Of a stretch of DNA of 64,000 bases, positions 34,760-46,159 are shown one piece after another. A model generated the notes under the pieces. The model had not been told where the DNA came from. It made no database searches and saw only the letters and a list, made by a program, of their open reading frames with translations. The stretch covers positions 62,001-126,000 of the forward strand of contig CANNZV010000863.1 of NCBI GenBank assembly GCA_947561585.1, given 5' to 3'. A program made the translations under genes and the position numbers. Numbering within the stretch: the first letter of the stretch is position 1; every line of letters begins with the position of its first letter. Source of the stretch: Caprella mutica. Lineage: Eukaryota; Arthropoda; Malacostraca; Amphipoda; Caprellidae.

Positions 34760-35320
34760 CTTTTGATTGATGGAAAAATACTAAGTAGCTTTTTCTGATA
34801 CAATATTGAACAAGTTTGCTTTTTTACTTCTGTACAACCTTTGCTCTCTACTTTCTTTATACCTTTGTACATCCTTTATTCTTCCCTTTTATTATCTTTG
34901 TACAACCTTTACTCTTCCCTCTTCCCTTTCTTTACCTTTGTATAGCTTGTACTCTCTACTCTCCATATACGTTTGTACAGCCTTTACTCTTCCCTTTCTT
35001 TACAACAGTTCATCACACACTGTATCATTTTCTGAATTTTTGTCAAGGCTCTTGTTTTTTCAGATAATTGTTCTTTTTACTAGAGTATTTATTTAAACAT
35101 TATATTTTCTTTGTCTTCTAGTCATTCAATTGAGTTCTAACATACATTTACATGTAATCAATAATAATTTGGCTGTGAATGCTCACAGTGTATTACTTTT
35201 TATAAACCATATGTAAAATATCATTTCTTTGTTTCTTTCTTCGAAAGACAAAGCATCGCGTTATCTAAAGTTTAAATTAATTTTAAATATTAATTGTAAT
35301 GCCGAGTGACAAGAGAGAAC
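34760..35320 (-). repeat. Upstream duplicated block of gene B with 33-bp type minisatellite
   Basis: The array at 34830-35005 has about five units of variable length with CTTTGTACA and TTTACTCTTCCC. The following 35030-35320 matches 48060-48360 near gene A closely (AATGCTCACAG, GAAAGACAAAGCAT). Overlapping plus ORFs are repeat artefacts. Confidence 0.7.
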
Positions 35321-35324
35321 TTTA

Positions 35325-35957
35325 AGGGGACTCGATGACTTTTATTAACTTTTTTTATTAATAATGATAGAAATTTGAAGCGTCACATATGCTTGTATCA
35401 TGACCAATGCAGACATTTTTATTTATGAAAATGTTTGTACGACCCCTTCTTCTAACACTAACACTGGGGGGGGGGGGGTACTTCGAAAACATGGTAATTT
35501 CTCGAAAACTAAAAGAGATAGAAACGAACCGGTTTAGGAAGTGGATTCCTAATACCTTTTACATAAACAAGATTACAACTTTTCTTATTTTTTGCATTCC
35601 GTTTTATAATATTTTGAAAAATATATGAAAATGAATTTATCATAAAAAAACATTTTTTTAAATCTATGTGTAACAAATTGGAAAAAAAACTTAAATGTAC
35701 CTTATGTATCACTGATCAATATGCAATTTACAGATTTTATCTAGGTTACCTAGAACAAAAGAAATGGGCTTTGGAAAGAGGCTACTTTTCACTACAGGGC
35801 GTTTGGCACAGGCTTTGTACTAGTGTACGTGGATATACATAGTAGTGCGCATGATCATCCTGAAATTTTATGTATTTCTTCAATACACTATATTCTTTCA
35901 TATTAGATATTAAAAAATAAGTGAAAAAAAAATCAATTTTTGACCATTGAGTCCCCT
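35325..35957. mobile_element. About 630-bp MITE with AGGGGACTCAATG ends
   Basis: Left AGGGGACTCGATGACTTTTA and right (other strand) AGGGGACTCAATGGTC are inverted. The paralogous position in gene A flank (about 48345) lacks it. It has a run of 13 G bases at about 35466. No domain in its ORFs. Confidence 0.6.
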
Positions 35958-37320
35958 CAGCCCTAATAAGTTTGACGTGTGTTTTCTAGGCATATCTTAT
36001 TTAAATTACTCTATATCTTTCATGTCATTCCTTTAAATTTACCGGCCTTTCTTGACTTTCCTCTTACATAAATACCAAATTCATTTTGGAATTTAAAAGT
36101 TTACAAGTATTTACGTATCGGCGTAAATCACGTAAATTAGGAGATTAATTGTACTGTGGTGACATGTGGAAACGTAGAAATACAGTTTGGTTAGCCAATA
36201 CGCACGAATTTGTCCACGTTTTTTTATGTTCACGTTCACACTCCACTAAATCACAGTTCAGCTCACTCAGTTGTTTAATGTCGTACATACCTATGTATTT
36301 ATTTCTCCTTATACATTAAAAATTCATTTTGAAATTTGGTACACATTAGTTTAGTATGTATGTCACGCGCGTTTGAGTCATCTGCAATATCAACCGATTT
36401 CGCTGCGCAACCTGTTGATCAACAGTTTGCGCAGCCATCGATTGATAGCGCAACCATCGATCGATCCCTGCGCGTTTGAATGATATTATTTTTTTAATTT
36501 GTACATCAAATTTGCACATTTGATTGCGTATATCAATCGATAGCGCAACCATCGATCGATTCCTGCGCGTTCGAATGATATGATTTTTTTTTAGTTCGTA
36601 GTTCAAATTGGCACATTTTATAGCGTATATCAATCGATAGTGCAACCATTGATCGATTTCTACTCGTTCGAATGATACAGGTTATCTTTGTTTATTCATT
36701 TAATTAATTGTTTTGTTTCTATTATAAAAATTATTTTTTTATATTTAATAAGTCGACCATCAGTCGATTGTTGCTCTATTAAATGTAACAATTAGATGCA
36801 TAAACTAACAAAATCCATATCATTCAAACGCGCAACAATCGACTGATTGTTCCCAATTAAATATAATAATTAGATGCATAAACTAAAAAAATCTATACCA
36901 TTCAAACGCGCAACAATCGACTGATGGTTGACTTATTAAATATAAAAAAAGTATTTTTCCAGTAAAAACAAAACAATTAATTAAATGAATAAAAATAGAA
37001 AACCTGTATCATTCGAACGAGCAGAAATCGATCGATGGTTGCGCTATCGATTGATATACGCAATCAAATGTGCAAATTTGATGTACAAATTAATAAAAAA
37101 TCATATCATTCGAACGCGCAGGGATCGATCGATGGTTGCGCTATCGATCGATGGCTGCGAAAACTGTTGATCAACAGATTGCGCAGTGAAATCGGTCGAT
37201 ATTGCAGATCACTCAAACGCGCGTGACATATATACTAATATTTAGTAAGAAATACAGTACCGTAGTTTTATAAATAAGACATGTGTTTTTTTAACACGTA
37301 GTCAAACCTTCCGGTTGATT
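35958..37320. mobile_element. TGACGTGTGTTT-family MITE split by a palindromic element
   Basis: 35958-36350 plus 37239-37320 together equal the reverse complement of 12829-13321. Landmarks are GTTTGACGTGTGTTTTC, GGCGTAAATCACG and AAATAAGACATGTG. The break at 36350/37239 is filled by the palindrome described next. Confidence 0.65.
36351..37238. mobile_element. Large palindromic element (888 bp) with ATCGATCGATGG units
   Basis: The ends TTAGTATGTATGTCACGCGC and its near complement are inverted; arms of about 400 bases match almost throughout. Inside each arm, blocks with GCGCAACCATCGATCGAT and a TGATATTTTTT spacer are themselves repeated two or three times, and the centre (36755-36950) has direct repeats of CAACAATCGACTGATGG type. 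ORFs on both strands are shadows of the palindrome. No transposase. Confidence 0.8.
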
Positions 37321-37614
37321 CTGAGGGTCAAACTCATTAGAGTTAGCACCGGAAATGTAATATTTTTCACACAAATATTAACTCAATGAATGAATAACAC
37401 TTCTTTCACTTCTTATGGTTTATTTTTAAATTTTAATTACGTACATGAAGTATTCAAATATTCTATTTTTAAGTCTTATTTGAGTTCAAGAACATTCATG
37501 GGTGGTGCAATCTTAGATAATGACTGGAAGATATTTCCAATTCCTTTGGAACAACAATAACTTACTCTCTAGTAGTTGTTCCAATTGATTTATAATGATC
37601 AATACAATTTTAAT

Positions 37615-37742
37615 TTTAAATCAATTGGATCTTACATGTTCAAATTGATCTAACATGTTCAAGTTGATCCAATATGTTCAAATTGATCTACCATGTTCAA
37701 ATTGATCCAATATGTTCAAATTGATCAAACAAGTCCAACTTG
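37615..37742 (+). repeat. 20-bp repeat TGTTCAAATTGATCTAACA, about 6 copies
   Basis: Units alternate between GATCTAACATGTTCAA and GATCCAATATGTTCAA. A relative with two to three units lies at 48435-48492. Confidence 0.8.
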
Positions 37743-37861
37743 CTAAATTTTTGAAGTGCAGCACAAGGGAAACGACGAAAAAATTGTACATCCTTTATTT
37801 TTCTAGAGCTTTCGAATAAAACAATATTCATTATCAATAACCTAAATCCATAGAGTTATGA

Positions 37862-38095
37862 TAAACTACTCTAGAGAGAGGAAGTGTTGCAGTGATTGCA
37901 GGACGCTAAAGAAGACGGTGTAAAACCTTATTCTGTTTCAGTTATATTATTTCTCCATTAAATTTTGTTTTAGTTATATCATTTCTCCACTAAACTGACA
38001 CTAAATTGCCAGTCACGTGACCCAAAAATAAGGATTTTAGCGTCCCGCAAGACGAGATATTATTTTGGCCACTGACTCACCACTTGCCTAAATCA
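37862..38095 (-). repeat. Dispersed repeat with TGCAGGACGCTAAA, copy 1
   Basis: Shares GTGTTGCAG, GCAGGACGCTAAA, CAAAAATAAGGATTT and GGCCACTGACTCA with plus-strand copies at 55665-55850 and 58215-58385. Lengths are about 180-230 bases; no coding capacity. A SINE or MITE; ends are not defined. Confidence 0.6.
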
Positions 38096-38332
38096 GACTA
38101 ATTTTAACGAAATATATAGAACTAAGGAGTATTTTGGATACCAAAAATTATAAAGTCACATAAATAGTAAATAAAAATTAAAATAAGGAAATAAAGAAAA
38201 GTAAAAATAATAAGTTATTAACCCAAATAGTTAAATTGAAAGAACTCGCTTGTTGATTAAGCGTAGGAGTTGTTTATGAATATATATAGATTATAGTGTA
38301 CGAATATCACACTGTTTAGTAGTTTGCAAAAT

Positions 38333-39350
38333 TTAGAAATTTTCTTCCTTAATTGGGTGATTAAAATCGAAAGAATGGTTACGAACTGAACTTGAAGGTG
38401 GGGAGCTATAGGGGTTATCTGTTCTAAAAGATATTCCCTTATGCTGATAAATTCTCACCTTTAACTGCATCATGGTCTCACCAATGTAAGTGGACTGGCA
38501 CTGTCCACACGAGTATTCATAAATGAGACTAGATGACAGTAAAGGTGGGATTTTATCTTTATAAGGGAAAAATGAACCAATAGTGGTTGCATTTTTGAAA
38601 ACAAAATTTAGTTTAACTTGATCAGGATAAAATTTGTTAAGTAATGAATTAAGGTCTTTTTTACATTTTAATGCTTGAATCACCCAAATAATGAAGGGAT
38701 AAGAAAATTTCAAATTTAGGAACTGTTAATTTACGTTTAAGTGGAGTATGAACAAAATATAAATATTTAGAGACAAATTTATCAAATTAATTTTGAGGAT
38801 AACGATTACCAGAGAAAAAATTACGCAGTTGTGACAATTTGGCATCAAAATCTACATAATTCGAGCAAATCACAAACGCTCTATGAACAAGACAAGTAAT
38901 CAAATTAACTTTATAAGATGTCGGTATGAAAGAGTCAAATCTTAACCCCAATCCTGTGAATGTCTTATTACGATAAACTCTAGTAGAGAAACTATTATTA
39001 ATACGATTAATGTCAACATCTAAAATATTTAGGGAGTTATTTTTCTCAAATTCCGAAGTGAATTTAATATTAGAATGTTTAGAGTTTAAATAATTATGAA
39101 AAAGATTAATATGGTATTGGTCAGAAAATAATAGGAAAATATCATTTACATATCTACGATAAAATTTAGGTATAAATTCAATTGGGCAATCATCTAACCA
39201 TCGTTGTTCATGAAAACATAAAAAGACATTCGCATTTCATCCAAAGGTATATTGCTGAACAATGATTTGATGTCAAAGCTTGTCATGCGTAATGAATTTG
39301 AATTCTTGATTTTAGTGATTTCTTGAACAAAAAAATATGAATCCTGAACT
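38333..39350 (-). pseudogene. Penelope-like retroelement: RT C-terminal half plus GIY-YIG endonuclease, broken
   Basis: Minus strand. From about 39350: SFDIKSLFSNIPLDE, then the catalytic YVDD block as YVNDIF (about 39141-39158), LDVDINRI, FTGLGLRFDS, VPKFEIFLSL, LLNKFYP, TIGSFFPYKD, and the endonuclease STYIGETMMQLKVRIYQHK (about 38420-38500) with the final stop at 38333. Order and motifs are those of Penelope-like elements with a C-terminal GIY-YIG nuclease. Faults: 5' truncation, a stop after RYPQN (about 38795), a frameshift near 38665, and Asp to Asn in the catalytic pair. Not active. Confidence 0.85.
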
Positions 39351-39444
39351 GTATATTATAATAAATTTACAACACGCAGCTTCTATTTAAAATATTTTTT
39401 TTTATAAATAAATTGAGTATACGGCGGTAAAACATATCACACAG

Positions 39445-39545
39445 CGAGTTGGTTTGGCGTCAAATTGTCCTAGCGGCGAGTTGTCCTCACCGCGAGTTGT
39501 CCTCGGCGAATTGTCCGGTGGCGAGTTGTCCGGTCACCGTTCAGT
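39445..39545. repeat. Word repeat of GGCGAGTTGTCC type
   Basis: Five or six units such as GCGAGTTGTCCTCA and GGCGAGTTGTCCGG, period 14-18 bases. Confidence 0.7.
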
Positions 39546-39549
39546 TAAT

Positions 39550-40500
39550 ATTCATTTTGAATTTAATTACGAGTTTTAAGTAGGGGAAAATAAGACATAT
39601 GTTATATGAGACGAAAGTTTTTAACAAAAAGACAATGAGCATAAAGAGTACAATCAGTTTATATATAAATGATGTGGACAAATTCTTCAATTTAGACAAC
39701 AACAATACGAAATAAATTTATAATGTCAAATATGAGCTCAGTCTTGATATCAATTTCCGTCTTGAAATAAACACTAATCGTTTCAACCGTGAGTCAATTG
39801 CTCCGTATTTGATAGGCTGAGTAAGCTCTATCAAAGCAAAACCATAGGAAAATGTATACCTGTTTAATTACATAATCGAAAAGACACAAATAGAATAATG
39901 TAAGAATAAAATTTGCACAAATATGCTTCACACAAATATAGTTCAAATTTCTATAGCCTTTTTAGTTTTAAAGACATTCTCTTAACACTCTGCTAGTATA
40001 AGGAAGAACTGGAAGCATACGGACATAGGGATGGTTTGGACAACTGGTTTAAACATGTTTATAATTGTTTGAACTACCGCTTATTGCAACCCTCAGCTAT
40101 TTGAAAGATCCAGTGCGGAGATGCAGTGTGCCGCCCTGTAGGGGTAATTTACTGTTTTCTTCAATATTGATGTAATTTTTCGTGTTTCAATTGAATCGTG
40201 CGTTGACTATATGAATGCAAAACGGATTCTAAATCTAAATGTATGAATTATATCAATTTTTCATGTTATGCTTGGTATGTTAAAAAAATACAAATTGAAT
40301 TAGAAAAATGGTGATGTTTTTCATTTTGAAGTGTCATTTGGGATGAATTGGACACTTCTGTTGAAGTTGGTTCGGACGGTATCAGAACCTTCCCTCTGTG
40401 TCAAATTCAGCCCACCATTACAATTTATTGAAGTAATTTTTATTAAAAGGACATTCAGAACTTAAAGTTAATTATTTTAACTGAAATAGCATTTTTTTAT
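39550..40500. other. Spacer, nothing recognised
   Basis: AT-rich, without a supported gene. Near 40365 the string GGTTCGGACGGTATCAGAACC may be the worn left end of the pogo-like element that would include the psq-type fragment to the right. Confidence 0.35.
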
Positions 40501-40504
40501 ATAA

Positions 40505-41260
40505 TTAGATTCAACTTTTTATATAAGTGTCTTTCATTTACAAATTGACGATCGTATTCATGCTTTTTATTATAAAAGGAAAACTGATAGAGTCCGTAAT
40601 AAAGATGGTATTCGAAAAGCGTTTGATGAATTCCAAAAAGGTTTATCTGTCACAAAAGCTGCTAAAATTGGAGGTGTACGAAGATCTACACTTATGGAGT
40701 ATAACATTCGATGAAATATTAAAGATGTAATTTACTAACTTTTGGCGTAATTCCAAGAAAAGGAAATAGTTTTACCCAAAGTAAAAGGATATAGTTATAC
40801 AATTTGTTTTTGAAATATGGCTTTCAAATATAAAGATAATTTCGCAATGATTATTCGTGAGTTATCTACATATATGTTGTTGGAGGTTCAATCATTACAA
40901 TTATGATTACATTTCAAATACAATGAATTATTATGGTGATTGCAATTCATTATGGTTTATTTCAATTAAATTGGTAGATCCGAATTTAATCCAAACAATT
41001 AATTTTTTAATTGTTTTTACCATATTTTTATCCATTTTTATGGTATCCGAACCATCCTCACAGCTTGTCCGAAGTCTCCCTCTAGGAAGGAGAATTCGAA
41101 AATTTGAATCCCTCAAATTGTAAAACATTCTTAATAGAAATGAAAGTAAGATGTTTTATTTACATACAGAAATCTTTAAATTGTAAAATTCGAATTAGTT
41201 TACGAATTATTCAGTTTTAAACAAAAACTGTCCGAATGCTCCCGGTTCTCCCCTACCATT
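40505..41260 (+). pseudogene. Pipsqueak-type helix-turn-helix fragment, probably from a pogo-like transposon
   Basis: A plus frame open from 40505 to a stop at 40712 encodes VRNKDGIRKAFDEFQKG followed by LSVTKAAKIGGVRRSTL, which fits the psq/CENP-B-type DNA-binding helix-turn-helix (K..AL..V..G.S...AA..YGVPRSTL). No DDE domain is visible downstream. At about 41226-41260 the other strand reads GGTAGGGGAGAACCGGGAGC, like the ends of pogo-like elements that carry such domains. It could instead be an exon of a psq-domain gene. The longer ORF overlapping it at 40527-40730 is in a different frame and is a shadow. Confidence 0.4.
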
Positions 41261-41454
41261 GAACAGAGAGAGATAAATAATTATTCGAATGAAATAAATG
41301 TTTCCTAGCTATCAAATTACTGTAACAGTATTACCTGCTCAGCTAGAATAGTATATCAAAATATATTTTGGACTGCAATTTGAATACCACAATTTATTTT
41401 TCAAGTTAAATCCTAGGGAAAAATTCCTGGTTGATTTTTGAATATTCTGGTTTT

Positions 41455-41530
41455 GTTTAGTGGAATTTTCCGCAGTGGAATATTTCTAGTGGAACTTTCC
41501 GCATTGGAATTTTCCTCAGGGAATCTTTCA
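41455..41530. repeat. Word repeat GTGGAATTTTCCGCA
   Basis: Four or five units of about 16 bases (GTGGAATTTTCCGCA, GTGGAACTTTCCGCA) abut the 29-bp array to the right. Confidence 0.65.
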
Positions 41531-41536
41531 CGCACT

Positions 41537-42430
41537 AACTAGCAGAGTGCAATTCTAGTGATATTGACTAGTAAAAAGTAATTCAATTGGTATTGACTGG
41601 TAGAATATAATACTGGTGGTATTAACTAGTAAAGTGTAATTCTAGTGATATTAACTAGTAGAAGGTTATTCTAGTGATATTATAGTGTAATTCTAGTGGT
41701 ATTAACTAGTAAAGTGTAATTCTAGTGATATTAACTAATAGAGTGTAATTCTAGTGATATTAACTAATAGAGTGTAATTCTAGTGATATTATAGTGGTAT
41801 TAACTAGTAAAGTGTAATTCTAGTGATATTAACTAGTAGAAGGTTATTCTAGTGATATTATAGTGTAATTCTAGTGGTATTAACTAGTAGAGTGTAATTC
41901 TAGTGATATTAACTAGTAGAGTGTAATTCTAGTGATATTAACTAGTAGAGTGTAATTCTAGTGATATTAACTAATAGAGTGTAATTCTAGTGGTATTAAC
42001 TAGTGGAGTGTAATTCTAGTGATATTAACTAATAGAGTGTAATTCTAGTGATATTAACTAGTAGAGTATAATTCTAGTTATATTAACTAGTAGAGTGTAA
42101 TTCTAGTGATATTAACTAGTAGAATGTAATTCTAGTGATATTAACTAGTAGAATGTAATTCTAGTGATATCAACTAGTAAAGAGTCATTCTAGTGATATC
42201 AACTAGTAGAGTGTAATTTTAGTGATATTAATTAGTAGAGTGTAATTCTAGTGATATTAACTAGTAGAGTGTAATCCTAGTGATATTAACTAGTAGAGTT
42301 TAATTCTAGTGATATTAACTAGTAGAGTGTAATTCCAGTGATATTAACTAGCAGAGTGTAATTCTAGTGATATTAACTAGTAGAGTGTAATTCTTGTGAT
42401 ATCAACTAGTAGTGTAATTCTAGGGGTAAT
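41537..42430 (+). repeat. 29-bp minisatellite 3' of gene A, about 30 copies
   Basis: Longest of the three sister arrays (894 bases), period 29, core AGTGTAATTCTAGTGATATT. A higher-order block repeats at about 41620-41700 and 41800-41885 (with AGAAGGTTATTC). It ends about 50 bases after the stop codon of gene A. Confidence 0.95.
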
Positions 42431-42481
42431 AACTGGTGATGTTTTGTGATCTACTAGGTATTGCAGTTGGTACTAGTGTCA

Positions 42482-45428
42482 TCACACTAATACTTGACAC
42501 AAGTATTTGTATTCCTTTATACACTTTCTATCTGCCAGATGGTAGAAAAAGTTCACTTTGTTGTAGTGCATACTGGCACACAAAAATCCTTTATTAGGAT
42601 TATCTCCAGCGAAAGGATACTCTCCTACAACTCCTTCACCAATATCGCCACCATGAAACAACTCCCACTTCTTGGTTATTCCGTTCATCTTCATTCCAAT
42701 GTAGATGTTGTCAACGGCCAAATCATTCGACTCTGAAAGATAATTGAGAATTAGATTATTACAGGCTAATTTAGTCTATTGATTCTATTGATGTTCAATA
42801 AGTTTGAAAGAAGAAAATTCTTTGTCTTCAATTTACATGAATCAAATAAGATATTGTGAGATTTTTACTACATTTTGCTAAATAAATGATTAAATGTGAT
42901 TTATTATCATTTTGAAAAAGATGCTCCGGAAGAACATATTTTTTGAGACTATGCCTAAAAATCAAACCGGTAAGAAAATGTTTACAGTTTAGGCACCACT
43001 AGAGACAATTTTGTGTTGTGTCCACACTTAGGGAGATCAGGTGCTCAATGAAGAACATAATGAGGAGTATTGTATGCAGTAGACTGAGGAAAAACTTTAA
43101 TAATCGAGTGATTAGCCAACATTTCATTAATTGAGTAACATTGTAGCTCAAAAATTTAAACAATACGAATTACATGGGGATTATTGTATTGATAAAGTCA
43201 GAGTTAATTCGAAATTTAGCTGAACGAAAATATTTTAAAAGGCTTTTATACTATAAAATTAATCCAATTTAAAAAGTCATTCTGGGAATTATATTACTTA
43301 TCTTAATACTTCTTTATTTTTACAACATGATTACGCTAGAAATTAATTTCAAGAAAAAAAATTAAAATGTTTACATATGTAATTTACAAAAAATTATCTC
43401 AATTTGGCATGTCATCTTCTTCTGTAACGTACTAACTAATTATACATATTTCATAGCATAAACACATATTAAATTTTTAGCAATGGGAAAATATTCCATT
43501 TTATTAAATATCAAATGTTAAGGGGTAACTCAAAAATATTCAGAAGTGGCCTAGAAATTGGCATGCTGTGGTCTTTTATAACGTATTAACTTATTTAATT
43601 ATTATATTATTCTGAAGTTTGTCCGAAACCTCTATTTGTGGGCTATGCTCGTAAACAATTCAAAACCATTCTATTATGTATTTGTCTGGATAGTTGAAAT
43701 TTAAGGCATGGCGAGCAACACTAACCTCTGTTTCGTCCATTTATCTGGCATCCAATAACCATCACAACAGTGGTTTTCAAACGGAGGATAGTACCTACTT
43801 CTCTCTTCCTCGTTGGTATGACATGACGTACCTTCCTTGAGATGAACAAGATGTTGCCTCAGGTGTTCGAATAACCCTAGAGTGGCGGGGGAGTGAAGTC
43901 TAGATCCTTCGGGGCAGGATGTGGTTGCATCGGAGAAGTTTTTGATGTCCTCTGACAGCATAATGCAGCCCACATTCTTGACTAACTTGAAGGGAGGTTC
44001 GCAAACATCTGAACATAAATTTTTTTTGGTCAATGGTTTTCAATAGTAATTATTGTAAAAATTCTCTTCTTCTAACTGGTCAATTGAACTTAGGTTTGAA
44101 TGCAATTGAAAATGGATTTACTAATAAACATATTTTTACATTAAAATACTAATATCAGGTGTCATAGAATATAATCGGTCCCTAGAACGGAAAGGAAAGT
44201 TTGAAAATTCATAATGAAAAATGTAAAAGTATTAAAAATTTATAATATGTACTTAATTTGAGCGACTGATTTCAAATACAGTAGCTTGCCATATATAAAA
44301 TTATAAATATTTACTTATTAATGATAGTGGTTATACAGGAAGAAATATTTAATTTATAATGGAAATGATCAAATGTACAATAGAAATATGAATGATGGAA
44401 ATAAATCGTATATTAACAATATGTAATTTATTATATCACCAATTGCAATAATTAATTCTATGAAATAATAATAAATGATGAATGAAGAAATTTGTATCTG
44501 AAAATGTAAATAATTAATATTTAAGCCTGTAAAAATAAATACTAATTACTTTTATCACTATTTTTGAAGTTAAGAGGCCTGATAATAATTATTTGGGTTG
44601 CAATTGTCCGCGGGTGGCAATTTTCCTTGTTGCCATTGTCCGGGGGTGGCCATTGTCCGCGGGTGGCAATTGTCCGCGTTTGCCAATTGTCCGGTCACGC
44701 TCCATCACAATTGACAATTTAAGAGTAAAAGTGGAAAAAAATATATTCATACACGAATAACTTTGCCGAGCTTACGGTGCAGTACAACAACTTATATTGT
44801 ATCTGTAATTGAAAATGAACGAATAATGCTTCGCGGTAAGAGCGTGGAGTCCTTAATATTGCAAAATTCTAAAATAACATATCTTTCTCAGGGATGTTGA
44901 GCTACGGTCACACCACTCGAAATTTGTTGGGGTGTTCCTTGTAATCACCGTTCTATACCGTTCACCAGAAGTTGATACCCGTTGAAGACAACGCCGTATA
45001 TGGTAAAATCAATTTCATGCTTACTTTTGACATAGGTAGTGCTATTCGGGCTGTTCTTTAGCTCTTCTTCGCTTGGTTTCTCTGTCGAATAATCACATTT
45101 CACTTTTCCATTCTCCAGGACTTTGGTCGATAGAGCTTTGCAAGACGGGTCATCCATACATATTTTCTTGCAGCTATCTGTAATTCAACAGGTTTTGAAT
45201 GGCATAGGAAATAATAAAAGCTACAATTTTAATAATCATTGATGTTACATTTTTTGAAACCTATATTTTCAATAGTGATATACTTTCCTCACATTTGTTA
45301 GTCTTGCCTATGTTCGTAGAGCTGATCTGTACAATGTGTTTAAGTTTGTATTCCTGTATGATAATGTCTGAGTGAACTGCTCCAACGATGAGAAGAAACA
45401 GGAAGCTCACAACAGAAGGATTCGCCAT
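42482..45428 (-). CDS. C-type lectin-like gene A, four coding exons, 238 residues
   Basis: Exons on the minus strand: 45293-45428, 45025-45177, 43832-44008, 42482-42732. Donors are GTGAGG, GTAAGC and GTACGT; acceptors TTACAG, GTTCAG and TTTCAG. Residues 1-20 signal peptide; 46-96 PAN/apple-like module with C48, C52, C58, C73 and an N-S-T sequon at N90; 97-238 C-type lectin-like domain with C99, C111, C128, C207, C226 and C234. NIYIG (164-168) stands for the WIG motif of the fold; DNPNKG at 199-204 replaces EPN; FYH at 218-220 stands where WND is expected. It is the most compact copy (intron 2 only 1016 bases) and serves as the insertion-free reference. Probably secreted through the ER; ligand unknown. 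Confidence 0.88.
42733..43831 (-). other. Intron 3 of gene A, with a possible cassette exon
   Basis: Just after exon 3 the sequence stays open to about 43701 in the exon's reading frame, as in gene B. Between an AG at 43794 and a GTTAGTG donor at about 43724 lies a 69-base segment that would keep phase. The acceptor lacks a pyrimidine tract. It may be a relic. The rest of the intron is AT-rich. Confidence 0.3.
44595..44705. repeat. Word repeat of GGGTGGCAATTGTCCGC type in intron 2 of gene A
   Basis: Six to seven units of 15-18 bases: GCGGGTGGCAATTTTCC, GGGGGTGGCCATTGTCC, GCGGGTGGCAATTGTCC. Confidence 0.75.
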
Positions 45429-46159
45429 GTTGATTCAAAATCTGTGGGTGTGAAATATTCAGTTACTTTTGTTTATTCAGATTTTACTATTGGTATATTG
45501 AATATTCACTCCATTTTCAGTAGCACCTGACTCAATAAAAAGTTTCGAAGTTGTTGCTGTTTAACTGTTGGAATATATTAAATGGATTATTTACGGTGTC
45601 TGGGGAACTGCCAGGTGAAAACCTGCCAACGTTGTAAACTGCCATTCACTTACTGGGAATTTATGCATATTTTGACTTTTCTGAAAATATTATTCAGTGA
45701 TAAACGTATTCTAAGAACATTTATATTTATAAAAAAACGGCGCCGTTAGTCCTTCGTTAAGGGGTTAAAGGAACATTCATTTTTATAGTACTAACTATAT
45801 AGATATTGGTTTGGAAAATTCGGTCTTGGAATCAATGATGATTATTTTGAAACCCCCTACATAATTGACCGTTTTGTAGTTTGTTGTATCCGTTAGTTTG
45901 TTGCACTGCACACTGAGCGTCAAGCTGCTGATAAATCTAACTGATAATTTTTATGTATACCTCAGATCGAAAGTTCCTTGGCCAGTAAGCGACTGGCCGT
46001 TTTCCGTTTGGCAGTTTTCAGTCTGGATATTTCCGTGTACCTACTGCGACCCGCCAAGAGCGCAACCTAAAAACACTTCCTGATTGTTGTTTGGGAATTT
46101 AGGAAAATCGTTACTACTTCAATAGTAAACCGATTTGGTATAAACAAACTTTATATGTT

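Noticed and set aside
41537..42430. CRISPR-like or centromeric satellite
   Set aside because: The 29-bp units are head-to-tail without spacers, short in total, and tied to gene 3' ends.
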